The notes beneath the pieces are model-generated. The model had not been told where the DNA came from. It did not search any database and saw only the letters and a list, made by a program, of their open reading frames with translations. Shown piece after piece: positions 13,160 through 26,160 of a stretch of DNA of 64,000 nt. Within the stretch, counting starts at the first letter, position 1, and each line of letters opens with the position of its first letter. The translations under genes were made by a program, and so were the position numbers. The stretch is from Reticulitermes speratus. Its lineage: Eukaryota > Arthropoda > Insecta > Blattodea > Rhinotermitidae. The stretch spans positions 19,853,533 through 19,917,532 of the forward strand of contig JAJKFL010000014.1 of the NCBI GenBank assembly GCA_021186555.1, written 5' to 3'.

Positions 13160-14270
13160 TACTTTTTTTATTAGATCGGGGGTTTTCATGGGAATATCAA
13201 ATGCTTTTATTGCAGCTGATATACCTATTAAGGCCGGATTCACACTTCGGCATAGGACGTACGTGAATGTTCACGACAGCAGGAAGACAAAGAACAGTCC
13301 GGACACAGTGCCAGAAGACAGAATCCGCGATGACGTTGCTGAACTTACCAGGACCAGCACGCAGAGGATGGCAGCTGCAGAACTATACTATACGGCTCGT
13401 TCGCGTGAGCTGCTCAGTTGTCCTTACCGCCTAACAGCGAATGCAAGACCTACACCCACAAGACTACCTGGATCAGCGTACTTAAGCCAGCAGCTCTTGC
13501 AATAACCGGCCGGCGGTTTCTTTCTTTCTGTCGCTCATGTCGTTCACAAATGAGGCGTCATGAACCTCCACAATCAACATTGGTGGGCTAATGTCAGTCG
13601 TGACACCAATGAGTTTCAATAAATTTGTGGGTGGGCGTAATGGGAGATAAAAGGATAGGTAGAGCCCGATGTATGTCCGCTGGACTTTTATTTATAAGAC
13701 CATCTTAGAAGTACTGCATGTGCTAGAGCAATTATTGATGCAACAGAACTGCAATACAGGGCAGAAGACGGATGCAAGTTCATTCGTAACGCCTGGAATT
13801 TCTAAGAGCGTGCTAAACTACATGTAACTGCGAGAGAAAGGAGGAATAGAGCACGTGTTACAGCCCACATCTGCAGCCACGTTTCTATTACGTCACACAT
13901 TTCTACCCACTCCCAGAATCCTTATCGGTATGTAAACATCTGCAAATACTTATACATATTCCATTTTCCACACACCGATTTGTTTCCGTTCCGTTTGTAC
14001 TTGAAGGTCATATGCACGTCATGTCTTAGAAAGTGAAATTAATGTAATACTGAAATTAATTAAACACGGTGATGACTTTGCCTTTTACGCATCTTTATAC
14101 TAAACTTCGTCGCAATCCATACCTGTTTCCAACAACAACAACAACAATAATTTAATACAGCAATCAAATATATTAACTAGAAACGTTTGGTTCTATTACA
14201 GCTACAGAAAAACATTACAGGAAACGAGAAGATACTGGAATTTGAAACAGGACGCACTACATCGTACTCT
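13160..14270. other. No gene recognised
   Basis: Holds GCCGGATTCACACTTCGGCA near 13,230, a phrase typical of decayed insect repeats, and short (CAA)n at about 14,132. The plus open frame ending at 13,505 has no recognisable domain. Confidence 0.4.
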
Positions 14271-14273
14271 CTG

Positions 14274-14565
14274 GTAAGGTAAAGGTAAAGTTCTCCCTGC
14301 AACAGGCCATGAAGGCCCAGAGGGGGAGTAGAGGTATAGCTCTACTCTTTCTTTAACTCTGGCACTAGATGAGGACGGGTGGTCAACTCCACGTCCCGGC
14401 CGCTTTACCCCCGGGAAAGAGACCCGGTACCCATTGTACAGGAGGCTGGGTGGGCCTCAGGGCCGGTCTGGAAGGGTGCGGAAAATCTCGCCCCCACCGG
14501 GATTCGACCCTCGGACGGTCCAGCCCGTAGCGAGTCGCTATACCGACTACGCTATCCCGGCCCAC
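14274..14565 (-). mobile_element. tRNA-derived SINE, family A
   Basis: On the minus strand the head reads GGGCCGGGATAGCGTAGTCG, then a B-box GGTCGAATCCC. The body runs to the left through CCGGTCTGG-type and CTCTACTCTTTC phrases, ending in the GGCCTGTTGC region. Other copies: 16.75, 46.71 and (partial) 48.98 kb. Confidence 0.75.
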
Positions 14566-14999
14566 TTGCACTCTCTGGAGAAGAGGCTATCGTCCTGTCG
14601 TAAGACAGACTGCATGATGACGACAGCGTAAGTTTGAGCCGGAATAAATGAAGTTGGGCTTTTCCTCTTGGCCACCACATCCCACTCTCTCTCTACCATT
14701 CAGTGGGCACCAAGGCACCTGCACCTGCACCTACAACTACTGAAGTGAATCGGAATACGTGTAGCTTATCTCCACTCCCCATACGTCTTCATGGCGTCTT
14801 GTTTTATTAAGCGGCCTTCATTACTTTCATAATTTTTTTAAGTCAGACTATCAACAGTCTAAATCTAAGCATCGACGTTAAGGCACACAAACCATCAATA
14901 ATGCTTTTCAGGCGTTCTTCACAAAGTAAAAAAAGTTCACCTTATGTGCGAACCCTATCCGTTCGTCCGTCTATCCGACTGACCTACTGTCACCAACTA

Positions 15000-15360
15000 A
15001 ACAGTCCGTCGGATTTTCATGAAATTCGATAAATAAGTTATTCACAAAAAGTTGTTCAGCAAGTGCGAGTTTCGTAAAAATCAGCTCAGTGACAGTCATC
15101 ACTTAAGGGTGTAAATGAATTTCTGCCCGTACCCGTACTTTCCACATTTCTTGACCTACGTAATTGTTCGAAATTCGGTATAGGAGATCTCTGCGTAATG
15201 CCTTAGATCGTTCTTTTTATTGTCTGGTTTTTAGGGAAATTCGGTCGAGATCTGCACATAATGCTCCTAAGAAATGCGCGTTTCGTGAAAATCGGCGTAG
15301 GGAAAGCTGTGTTTTTCTTGCGGGCGTAATTGAAATTACATTTACGCGTGTACCGTGAAA
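15000..15360. repeat. Degenerate repeat with recurring TTTCRTGAAA phrases
   Basis: The phrases GATTTTCATGAAATTC, GTTTCGTAAAAATC and GTTTCGTGAAAATCGGC recur at about 80-130 bp spacing. Similar phrases occur at 0.5-0.8, 6.4, 46.65 and 47.78 kb. It may be a decayed tandem or dispersed repeat. Confidence 0.35.
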
Positions 15361-15984
15361 CTTACACCACTTTAAAGTAAAGAACGCCTTGAAAAATGTT
15401 TTTGTACTATGTCAGTACCTCACTTTCCATCTTGCTGTTGCGTTCGTCTCTGAACTTTATTCCGTACAACACTATTATACCGTAAGTGCTAGATTTGTGG
15501 TGAAACCGCTTGCATTATACTAATTATTTTATACGGGTTAATTACTGAGGCAGGGAAAAAAAATGTTTTCTAATATCTATGGGTCTGTGACATTTTATAA
15601 TGACTGGTTCATTCATACATTTAATTACACTGTATCGATTTCAGAGGTTAATTTGGAATCAAACTGAGGGACAAGGTAGGAAGACACTACACATACGATA
15701 AAGTTAATTTGTGGAGGGTTGCGGACGTATGAGACTGCCTTCACATAAGGAGGGTAGCTACGAACACATTGAATAAGCAGTAACGGACAGCCGACAAAAG
15801 ATGGGCCTCTACCGAGGGGAGGGGGGGGGGGGCATGCCGGAAGGCTAAAAATCTTCACCGTAAAAACTATCCTGTTCCGTAACATCACAGAACACTCGGA
15901 CTTGGACGAATTCTTTGGGCCCTAAGGCATGGATTAGAGACATGAGATATGAACTTCGTGAACACGGCAAATAACCATCCTATT

Positions 15985-16075
15985 CCATAAAAGGCGGGGA
16001 ATTTATTGACCACTTGAGAGACTACTAGCTTCTTAAGAAACATGGTGTTCCATGGAGTAGGGTTTGGATCCAGCC
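15985..16075 (+). mobile_element. RTE-like retroelement tail
   Basis: TTCCATAAAAGGCGGGGAAT, TTATTGACCA, TAGCTTCTTAAGAA and TTCCATGGAGTAGG match the family tail. (TTA)n follows at 16,138-16,160. Confidence 0.5.
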
Positions 16076-16754
16076 TGTAAGTCAGTAATTGCTCAGTATG
16101 CTCTCTTTGTGATCCAGACTTTAGCTTTATAATAAATTTATTATTATTATTATTATTATTTAAGGTTTGATAGCTGCATCCGACATTTAGTTATAAAATG
16201 TCAGACAATCGCGATTACTCTATGAGCCTTCCTACGTATGACTGGATTACCTTGAAGTTTTGCCGAAAGCATTCTCTGATTTACAATAGACTTCTCGTTA
16301 CATGGCAGCTTCACCCACCTTCTCGTCACACATATTAAATCCTACATTATTCGCATAAAATAATGACAATATACTTTATGGCACGGATTTTATACATCCT
16401 TAAAGGTATAGTATTTTCAGACTAACAACGGCGTGAAAACAAAAGTGTGTTCCCAAAGTTAATGTAAACACTTTGTAATATCGATATTTAACAAATTATA
16501 AAACAAGAAAAATGAAGCAGACCTCCAGTGAAGTTATATCAGTGATTTCACTCCTACATTTACTGAGTTACTATCATCATCATCACCACCACGACAGCCA
16601 CCAAAGCAGTAATCATCACTGTGACCATTTCAGCATAAATGACAAGTGAATATAGCATATTATTCAGGCAAGACTACACACAATCATACTATAAATGCCG
16701 TGAATCCATCATCGCAAAATAATATTTAAAGAGTACGGCATTTATAACAAGGGA

Positions 16755-17033
16755 AAGGTGTCCCTGTGCATGCTATGAAAGCATATAGGAAATGCAGGTA
16801 TAGCTCCACTCATCCTTAACTTTGGTAATAGCTGGAGGTCAGTGGTCAGCTTCACGCTCCAGCCGCTTTAGCCCCGGGGAAAGGGCCCCAAATACCTACT
16901 GAATAGGTGGATGGGTAAGCCAGAGAACCGGTCTGGACGCTTTTGAGAAGAGAAGAACCTCCTGCCTTGCCGGGAATCGCATCACGACTCCACGGTCGCC
17001 AGCCCGTAGCATAGCCATTATACCTACTCGGCA
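16755..17033 (-). mobile_element. tRNA-derived SINE, family A (diverged)
   Basis: Same order of blocks as the 14.27 kb copy: GGCATAGCTCCACTC-like tail region, CGCTTTAGCCCCGGGGAAAG, GACCGGTTC-like, then a head with GGCTATGCTACGGGCTGG on the minus strand. The B-box is mutated. Confidence 0.65.
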
Positions 17034-17039
17034 TTTATG

Positions 17040-19030
17040 TCGAATTTAATTCCTTCCAACGAGAGATATTTTAAGAAATAACGACAGCCTACGTTCGAAC
17101 ATTTTAAATATTACGCAACTGGCATTCCCTTATTTGTGACGAGAGAAGGTGTATGAAGGGAGGAGATTCCGAAAAACACTTAAAGGTCAGTGGCGATGGT
17201 GGGATGTCGATGATGAAAAGAAACAACAGCAGAGTCTTGGAAAACTTGGAACAAAGCATCGAGCTCTGAAATGTCATAGGTCTTTGTACCTGCGGCTATT
17301 AACATACACAGACGTGCTACATGGTGAGTACATTGCTTCAGAATATTAGTACGCAAAGTACGAATAGAAACTGCGATGTAGATTAAAGTACTGGTAATTA
17401 CAAAAGAAAAGAAGAGTCAGTTTGACAGGATTTTGAGAATTAGTTAAAAAAAAAGGAGCGGTAAAAATGGAGGGTTCCAAACATTGTTGCCGTTGACTGA
17501 GCCATTCTTTCATCCACCCCTTCCTTTCAATACATTTCCCAAATTCAAAAACCTAAATACTCCGAGAGCAATACAACATTTCTCGTAAGATAAACTCTTT
17601 GAAAGACATGGCTAACTGAACTGTAGATTATTGACAAGTAATACTACAGCGATAAAGTTATATTGACCTAAACATATCGATGGCAGTAACAATGAAAATT
17701 GATTTTAACAACAAATATTGACCATGTAAACGGTCCTTGGAATGCCCCCTTACGTGGAACGTAAAACTGAAATACTGTTTCTCATTTTGCTTACAATTTA
17801 ATACTGGTTTTACTTAAAAAAGTCTACATTGTAGATTTGGTTTTACTGATAACTGCACAGCACAAACCACAATTAGATGTCAACTCAAAACTGCAAGGTC
17901 CTAATTTTCTTTCCTTTCCATAACTCAACAGTAACAAATAAAGGAAAGCGCTGAAAATTGTTTTACCGGATAGGCCTACGCCCAATTTTACGCTTCACAG
18001 TAACTGTACACATATGAACATAAGGTCTGCACCAAGTAGGGAAATTAAGGTCTACCTAGGTCTATTTACTGGATAAAACGTTCCCCGATGCGTCTTTGGA
18101 AATATAACGACGCTCTCCACACAAAATGTAATTATGTAAGAAAGATTTATGGCAAGACAATAATATTTACGACAACAGCGTAGTGGATTTGCCAGTCGAC
18201 ATATGTCCAATGAGGTTCAATTTTGTTCAATAATTTGTTTTTCAAATACGTCTTCCATGCTAAATGAAATCTTATATACGCAAATGCGATGAAGTTTGCA
18301 TGTTAATTACTAACTGCAGCTACAAGTTCGGAGAGCTTCCGTAACTAAACACCTACAAGGCAGGCTGTGTAACGTAAGCTGCACACCTACGACTGCGTCA
18401 TGACGTAATCTCCTGAAGGATACAGCACATCGTTTGGTGGGGGGGGGGGGGGGGAGAAACACACTGAATCAAAATTCATGGTTCTGATTCCCACATCTTT
18501 ATCACAACACTTTCTCGACTTTGATATAGGCACGTAATTTAATATTTTCAATGTCTTTCTGCTAATGGCCTATTTTCCATAACTCAGAGATATGTGTGGA
18601 CGGGGTATACGTATACATAAGGGTGCACATGCGACTACAGTGCCCAATGTAACTCGCCTCAGTAGGGGAAAGGGCACACTGACAGTCGAACTAAAATAGG
18701 TGATCTACTGATTTGCTGAGCGACTATCATCTTATCACGATCGATTCTGTTCCATGGCGTTGGAGAGACCATGTACACAGAGAATACGAATTTTTTGTCA
18801 TCTGCTTTTATTTCTTCCATCAGAGCCCAATGCATAATGTTTTACACGTAGTTTTGTGTGGGTTTGAAATTTGGTTCTCACCTTAAAACAACAACGCGGA
18901 TTAAGGGTTTATTTCAGAACAGGGTGTTCAGGATGGAAAGTGCTATGAAAACAGAAAATTTGGTCTGCATAAAGAGCAGCTTCATAATTTGTAGGCATAC
19001 TGTTTATAAATTATTTTGCTGATAAAATAA
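17040..19030. other. No gene seen
   Basis: No exon recognised. A G run of about 17 bases at 18,438-18,454 interrupts otherwise ordinary CpG-rich DNA. Confidence 0.45.
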
Positions 19031-19235
19031 GAGATGAGTTGGGCAGGGCATTTAGAACTCATAAGACCGACAGAAAGCACACAATATGGTCGGAAAACCT
19101 GAAAGAAAGTTATCATTTGAGAAACCTAGGATAATATTAAGATGGATCTCAAGGAAATTGGGAGTGAAGACGTGGGCTGAATTCAATTGGCCCAGAATCG
19201 AGTCCAATGACTAGTCCTTACGAACACACAGGACT
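19030..19235 (+). mobile_element. RTE-like retroelement fragment
   Basis: GATGAGTTGGGCAGGGCAT corresponds to the RxRWAGH motif. The later GATAATATTAAGATGGATCT corresponds to the DNIKMDL motif of the family's C-terminal region. Frameshifted. Confidence 0.55.
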
Positions 19236-19494
19236 TGAGGTGGGTCAATCCCCCATTTGAGTCCCAACAAATACGTAAGGGATTTCAGAACAGATTTAAA
19301 TCGTAAGAGCCTTAGAAATAGAAACAGTAGACTAGACCCATTACTGTACGTGAATTGTGTCGGCAACGATACTACATTTCGCTCGGTATTAATAGGATGT
19401 TAATGACTGCAATAACAAGTTATTCCTTCCAAAGTGTACCGCTCTATCGTACAACATTCGCAGAAACATTCAGATTCCAGAAGTACGAGCTTTG

Positions 19495-19825
19495 AGGTTT
19501 TCACTACGGTGCTGATGAAGATTCAAGTCTTATGGCAGGGACGAACAAATTTTCCAAAAATGCCGGAACCACCTCAAAATTCTAGGCGCCAGAAGGGTGA
19601 CACGAAGCACTTTCCATTCTGAGGACCCACAAATATTACGAACCACCGCACAAATTTTAGATGAACAGGCGATCTGGCGCCCGGAATTTGTGCACCCCTG
19701 TCATTTGAGATATGAGGCCGTGTCGACTGGTACATGGTTACGACTCAGCAGTAAGCCACTCCGCAACGTCGGTAACTATTTACCAATCGACACGGTAACA
19801 TATCTCAGAAGACCTGTATCTTCGG
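19495..19825. mobile_element. Fold-back MITE family 1, interrupted by a hAT-type MITE
   Basis: Outer left arm GAGGTTTTCACTACGGTGC, then TTCAAGTCTTATGG; resumes after the insert with GATATGAGGCCGTGTCGACTGG. The inverted inner arm is TTACCAATCGACACGGTAAC and the end is ATCTCAGAAGACCTGTATC. Confidence 0.65.
19536..19700. mobile_element. hAT-type MITE (165 bp), nested
   Basis: Left terminus CAGGGACGAACAAATTTTCC; right terminus on the opposite strand CAGGGGTGCACAAATTCCGG followed by GCGCCAG. Flanks TCTTATGG and TCATTTGA agree at five of eight positions, a decayed 8-bp target duplication. Same element as at 20,825. Confidence 0.6.
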
Positions 19826-20824
19826 CCAGAAGTACACAAGGTACCTCTCCCTCCTCGCTCGCCTCGCAAACTCTAACATAACATCGTCTATAAGTCAACA
19901 ATTACGTACAAGCATGGCAATGACGAGAAACCTTGATGTTACACTTACGTGACAAACTGTACACGAAATGTGCTTCCCAAAAAGAAGGGAAACAAACATG
20001 GCCGAGAAAGTTTGCTTGGGCGGCAAGGCTTCTACTTGTATTCTGGAGGTGGAAGGTTTGAATCTAGGCTGGGACACAGACTATCCTGATTTTTTCGTAC
20101 TTCTACCCAGTCCTTCCGGGCAAATGGCATGACACCACCTAAGGTCAGGCCACGAGGACTTCCTTCCACATCATTTCCAAATCATTATTCGCTCATCATC
20201 CAACCATTCGACAGTATGTACACTGTGGTGATATTCACGTTGACTGTGAAGACATGTTCAGTAACAATAACAACAGAATACATAACAGTAAACGCACTTT
20301 TATGTAAGCTCTATCTGCTGTGTCAGTTCAGGACTACGTGTTAGTAAGACCCCAAAGTTTTGTGTTTGCATTGGACCCAAGAATGTCTTAAACCCGTGCT
20401 AGTACGACCTCCTGGATTTGTTAATAAATTATCGTATTAAACAATATAAAAACAATATGAAATTGACTACCACATTCATATTATATTGTTTCTTGACGAG
20501 TATCAGCGTGGCATGATGTCGAAGGTCATGGAACGCGCAGGGTTACATCTCCACTTCTTAATCGACTGATGATTACGCAGCACATACAGGTGAGCAGAAT
20601 ACACTATGCACGTACATACACATTCACAAATGTTATGAATTTACGTTCATGCATGTTGCAAAGTGTTTCAAGCCCCATTATCCTTGCGGGCTTATCACAG
20701 GTCAAGAGACAATTCTAATGACAGGAATAATAAATTTAATTCTGAACATCTGACGGCCGTCGCTTATAAATTCGATTTTAGACGTTCCTTTTAGTCACTC
20801 CAGATAAATACTGGCACAATAACT

Positions 20825-20988
20825 CAGGGGTGCAAAAATTCCGGGCGCCAGGTTGCCCGGGCGACCAAATTTTATAAGGTGGCGTTTAATATGTGTCGGT
20901 CCTTAATATGAAACCTGCTTCATGTCAACCCCTAGCGACTAGAATTTTGAGGTTGCTCCCAGATTTTTGGTAAATTTGTGAACCCTCG
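20825..20988. mobile_element. hAT-type MITE (164 bp) with 8-bp target duplication
   Basis: Left terminus CAGGGGTGCAAAAATTCCGG, right terminus inverted CGAGGGTTCACAAATTTACC. The flanking octamers CAATAACT and CAATGACT agree at seven of eight positions, the hAT signature. Internal GGGCGCCAG matches the copy at 19.5 kb. Confidence 0.72.
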
Positions 20989-20989
20989 C

Positions 20990-22620
20990 AATGACTTAAC
21001 TCGCCAGACCGGCTTCCTACCCCAGCCTTCTCGACTCATAATCTATAATTATCCTAACATTTTAAATTTGACGTCATTGCCTTAAATCCCTTCCTGAGAA
21101 GGGAGACGAGCAACAGGGTTTTGAGATTATCATGCAGTGAGTGTGTGTGTGTGTCAATTCAACTTTTCAAATAACTGACTGTTGTTCACGAAACTTTGTA
21201 CGAACAAGCCACTGAAGACCACCCGAAAGCCGCAGGCACACTTTAATTTCCTATACGCAGTAATAGCAGTACAATGGACGCGCAAACTTGTGAAGCGGTA
21301 CTGACACAGTGACACGTTTTAAGCCCTTTGAAAAATATGCGAATTTTGCCCAGGTAACATTTCTGTTGAATGTAAAATAATAATATAGTGGCCGTGCGAA
21401 AATTTCCCTTAGCTGTTTGTGATTTCGGTAACTAATAAACCACTACAGTTAGCATATAAAATTTAATATTCTTTGTTTTAAGTTACAAGCATACAGACGA
21501 TGCAAAACTTGGAAGTTACACCCGAAAAATTAAACGTATACAAAATTTGCACTAAGTTATTCACAAAAATAAAACAACAAAAATACTAATACATACGCAG
21601 GTCCGGAAATCTATCAAACACGAAAGCAGGTTTTAATTTCTTTGTCAAGTAAACAAAAATATACACAAATGAAACAATCTCAGATCAAAGGGCGACATTT
21701 TCCCTGAACAGAACACTTCACTCATTAGACCACCACTCCGTCAGTACATAGATTACTAATTATGTAAATTAATGTCAATGATGGCTACTTTATTCAGAAC
21801 TATTAACTTCATCTTTCGTGTATTTTCCACCAGCCGCTTCTGATAATTTCAGTATTCACGCCATCATTTGACCTTCGCCAGGCTCGTATTCCCTTTTTCA
21901 ATTACTGCGGGCCATCTGGTGGGTCCAAATGCATAATTTAGATCATCTCCAATTAAATCACAATTATGGATCCTACACTATAGCACGTTCGTAGTCTGCT
22001 AGTCTATCCTTCCCTTCTTACAAACCTGCCGCACCACCTTTACCACACTCCAGCATCCACACAAAAGCGATCTAAAAACATTGTTCCAGACCCTATGCTC
22101 GCAGCTGTATACAAAATTGCCTAGCAAGTCAATAAAAAGTGACAGTGCAAAAATACACTTCTTATTGAATCTTGGTGCGTTGCAATGTCCGATTTACCCT
22201 ATCATTTTACTGTACTACCTCCCATTACATCCTGGCAATGCTTCTTCTTAATGTAAATGGGTAAGGATTTAATTTTATGTGGGGGTGGGATGACCACACT
22301 AATATATCAACATTATTAGCAACAATAATAACAATAATAATAATAAATTGTGAACACATAACTTAAGTCAGAGTTCACAGTACTTACGTCTTCAAGTACC
22401 CGTAACATACACTGAAAAATATACAAATTATAATTAAATACTATAAATTCCACTGGGAATACCTACACCGATCACCAAATGACAGCACGCATGTCATGTA
22501 TTTTGTCCACAATACATTAACTCAGAAAGTGGTATTTTTCTCGAAATATGTACTTGCAAAATTCCACCACGAGCATTGTAAAGGTACTCCGATCTCGATA
22601 ACAACTGTAGCTCTTTACAT
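20990..22620. other. No gene seen
   Basis: No conserved exon. Holds a short (GT)n at about 21,140 and (AAT)n near 22,330. Confidence 0.45.
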
Positions 22621-22900
22621 GTGTGCAGTCACGCGATGAAGTACTAGTATCGTAAACAACACTTGTTTCGATGCGGATGCCATGTTTTTTGCGGGTATAC
22701 GGCGGCAAAGGCACATCGACGAGATTGTGGATCCTTAACGCACAGCATGTTGCTGGTATGAAGAATGGCGGCGCGACTGTAATGTAATGGTTCCCGGGGC
22801 AACCGATGCTGCTCGCGAGCGCAAGTCGGATGGAGGCAAACCAAAGAGCTAGTTAAAACATGGAGCGATGCAGAACCACGACCCACCAATCCAGTGAACA
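22621..22900. promoter_or_regulatory. CpG-dense promoter-like patch
   Basis: I count 22 CpG in 280 bp, the densest stretch in the window. It includes AAGAATGGCGGCGCGAC, close to the YY1-type AAGATGGCGGC found at many animal start sites. It sits exactly where CpG density drops to the right. No exon of a known protein was recognised next to it, so the gene and direction are unknown. Confidence 0.35.
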
Positions 22901-23689
22901 CAAGATCTACAACTTACCATACCCTGTTCATAGTCAACTTGATTCAAAACGAGTCACACGCTGAACTCACTGACTTAAATACGCCGTGCCATGGCTTAGG
23001 CCGCTTAGGCTGTTATTTGCCTGCCTCACAGCAGAAGCCCGGGTTCTTTACCAGGGTAATGGAAATTTAAATAACACATTTTTTGTAGACACGACGGTAT
23101 CAAACGTTTTACATGATTTACCCCTCGGCCGAAATCTGCCACTGAAATCGGCCGATGACTAGTACATTAGAATTTTGAAAAATATAATAAAAAAACTTAC
23201 ATGTCTTATATGAAATTAAAAAAACTAAGAAGATTAGACCTTGTGATTTGAATTTGAAGAGTCATGGAACATGCAGTTACATTGGTATGTGTATAAATGC
23301 AGTTGCAAACAGTGTTATGTTACAGTTATACTTACAACATGATTTTTATAACATAATTTTTAAAATCAAACATAAAGTATAATATATAGCCTCAGGGTCA
23401 ACCCCCCACCATTCCCTCCACCAATGAGAAATTCTGGGTGCACACCTGCTGGGATGGGGCTTACATCAAGTGCTTAGATTTTCCCCTTTCAGTATCATTC
23501 CACCAATGCTCCATATTCATATTTCAATCATGCTCCATCGACACTACCTAAACATAGCACTTAACTAGCAGCGCTGTTAAATAAAACACACCCATGGAAC
23601 TAAATATGCTACACTCTATATGAACAGCAAAAAATAATGCAAGATTTAAGGTTAATACAGTGGTCACTATGTAGTTTGCCATATTCTGG

Positions 23690-24778
23690 GATGTACATAC
23701 ATACATTCCATGGATCCGTAAGTGTGTCACAAAGACAATAGGATGTGGAATAAATCATAAATACACAAATATATACAATTTTTACAGTGTAAAATACTAT
23801 AAACATTTTACAAAACAGCATCATAGATTGTCTACATATAAAGAATTAATCTACAGAATAAAAGGAATTTGTATTTAAGTATTTTCTTAAGGCTAATTTA
23901 AACTTTGCCTTTTCATTCTTAGGGACTGTCAGACTACGTGATAAGCTGTTGAAAATTTTGATGCAAGCATAAAATGTACTTTTTTGAGAACAAGATAGGT
24001 TGGCATTTGGTCTATGGAGATGGTGCTTATTCCTTGTATTAATATTGTGTATAGATGAATTTGTTTGAAAATTTTTTTGATTACTGACAATGAAGTTCAT
24101 TAATGAAAATATAAATTGGCATGGAACAGGTAAAATCTCTAATTGTTTAAAAAGACATCTACATGAAGTTCTGGGTTGTGCACCAGCCATAATTCTGACA
24201 ATTTTCTTTTGTAAAGTGAAAATCTTCCTCCTGTTGGAAGAGTCACCCTGAAAATTATTCCATACATTATAATGGACTGAAAGTATGCATAGTAAGTTGA
24301 TTTGAGAGTTTTAATGTTACAGATATGGACCATTGACCTAACAGCATAACATGCTCCACTTAACTCAGGAATCATTTGTTCAATACGGTTCTTCCAGTTT
24401 GGGTGGTTATCAATTTGTAAACCAAGAAATGTTGTATTTACCATTTCTATGTAGTGTTGAATGTGATAAATTATTTGTTAATAATTTCATTATATTTGTT
24501 TTATCTAATCTAGAACTAACTTATTAGCAGCAAACCATTCAATTATAGGAAAGAGAACTAAATTCGACACTGAATGGAAATTTTCGAAATTTCTTCTTGA
24601 AATTATGACACTAGTGTTATCAGCAAATAATATTGGTTCGGATATAGGACTTATTGACAGGGGAAGGTCATTTATATATACTATGAACAATAGAGGCCCT
24701 AGAATTGATCTTTGGGGAACTCCATGTTTCAATGTACCCCAGTAGAGAAATAATTCTGAGTTGTATTAGGTGATTGCT
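23690..24778 (-). mobile_element. Jockey-like non-LTR retroelement, 5'-truncated and broken
   Basis: Minus-strand pieces in order: [31 protein letters not shown] (the catalytic FADD is FADN), [29 protein letters not shown], and a C-terminal [17 protein letters not shown] block. The 3' UTR runs to a CATACATACATTCCATGGAT tail near 23,700. Frames are interrupted by shifts. Close relative of the 39-40.7 kb copy. Confidence 0.85.
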
Positions 24779-24860
24779 GTCTTCTGGGATGTAAGGCAGT
24801 GTAGTCTTGTATTAATCCTTCAAAGTTTCTGAGGAACATACTGCCTCCATTCTCTGGCCA
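24779..24860. mobile_element. Fragment of fold-back MITE family 1
   Basis: GTCTTCTGGGATGTAAGGC starts a left arm; a second weak arm start (CATCTTCAGGGATGTGTTG) is at about 25,048. No right arm recognised. Confidence 0.4.
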
Positions 24861-25221
24861 CTTTAACCCCGTAACTCAGTGTCTAGGAAGGTGGGTGGAC
24901 TCCAGATACAATATGCATATGATGGCAATGAGAAACCATCATGTACAATACCTTCCAGGAAATTATGCCTGGTCATTCAGTCCATAACCAATTACTACAC
25001 TGACTCAATTATCCCCCTTCAATTTTATTTGTTGCTAAAGATTGCCATCTTCAGGGATGTGTTGCCTTGTAGTCTGACAGAAATATAAGGTCATTTACTG
25101 CAACATATTCCAGAAGACGGTCTTTTTCAACAGTATGTGGAATCGAAGGAGCTAGTTCAGTCACTATAGTAACTAGTTATGGGCTGAATGACTGGCTTCA
25201 ATTTCGGAGGGTTGACAGACT

Positions 25222-26106
25222 AACTCCATGGAGCAGAGTCCTTCTTGAGAAGCTAACAGGTCTTCAGCTAGTCAAGAAATTCCCCGCGTTTTATGGAACC
25301 CGAAGGTTCATTACCGCACTCACAAGAGCCCGCCACCTGTCCCTATCCTGGGCCATATCAATCCAGTCCATGCCCCCCCATTCCACTTGTTGAAGATCCA
25401 TTTTAATATTATCCTCCCATCTATGCCTGGGTCTTCCAAGTGGTCTCCTTCCCTCAGGTCTCCCCACCAAAATCCTGTATGCACCTCTCCCCTCATCCAT
25501 ACGTGCTACATGCCCCGCCCACCTCATTCTTCTTGATTTGATCACACGAATAATAGTTGGTGATGAGTACAGATCATTAAGTTCCTCATTATGTAGTCTT
25601 CTCCACTCCCCTGTTACCTCGTCCCTCTTAGGCCCAAATATCCTCCTCAGCACCCTATTCTTGAACACCCTCAGCATATGTTCTTCCCTCAGCGTGAGAG
25701 ACCAAGTCTCACACCCATACAAAACAAAAGGCAAAATTATACTTCTGTATATCTTAATCTTTGTATTTTTGGATAGCAAACTGGAAGACAGAAGATCCTG
25801 CACCGAATAATAACAAGCATTCCCGACTTCAATCTGCTCTTAATTTCTTCCTGGATGGAATTTCAATTTGTTAGGGTTGTTCCCAGATATTTGAATTGTT
25901 CCACACTTTCAAAGGATTTATTATCTAATTTTATGTTGTGATTTTGTCCTGCATTCTGATTGTGACACATGACCATGTACTTAGTTTTCTCAGCATTTAC
26001 TTCTAGACCAATCTCCTTACTAGCGACTACTAAAGCTTCTGTGTTTTTCTTTATAGCATGTACTCTGCCGCCCAATATATTAACATCATCAGCATAAACT
26101 AGGGAG
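25222..26106 (-). mobile_element. RTE-like non-LTR retroelement, 5'-truncated
   Basis: An intact 170-codon stretch (25,803-25,291) holds the reverse-transcriptase C-terminus: [81 protein letters not shown]. Upstream (26,105-25,863) lies LVYADDVNILGGRV, with the catalytic YADD, then KTKYMV and FKYLGTTL. A break lies between the two pieces. The 3' tail ends near the CTCCATGGAG at about 25,228. Confidence 0.88.
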
Positions 26107-26160
26107 GGTTGACAAGGATTTCAATAATTTTCAGACTAGTTGTGACGAGCACTCAGCCTC

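Noticed and set aside
12835..13505. Two overlapping open frames of 98 and 141 codons
   Set aside because: They read in opposite directions through the same fold-back MITE; palindromic repeats create such frames by chance.
15625..15888. Proline-rich minus open frame
   Set aside because: Built around a G/C homopolymer run; no homology recognised.
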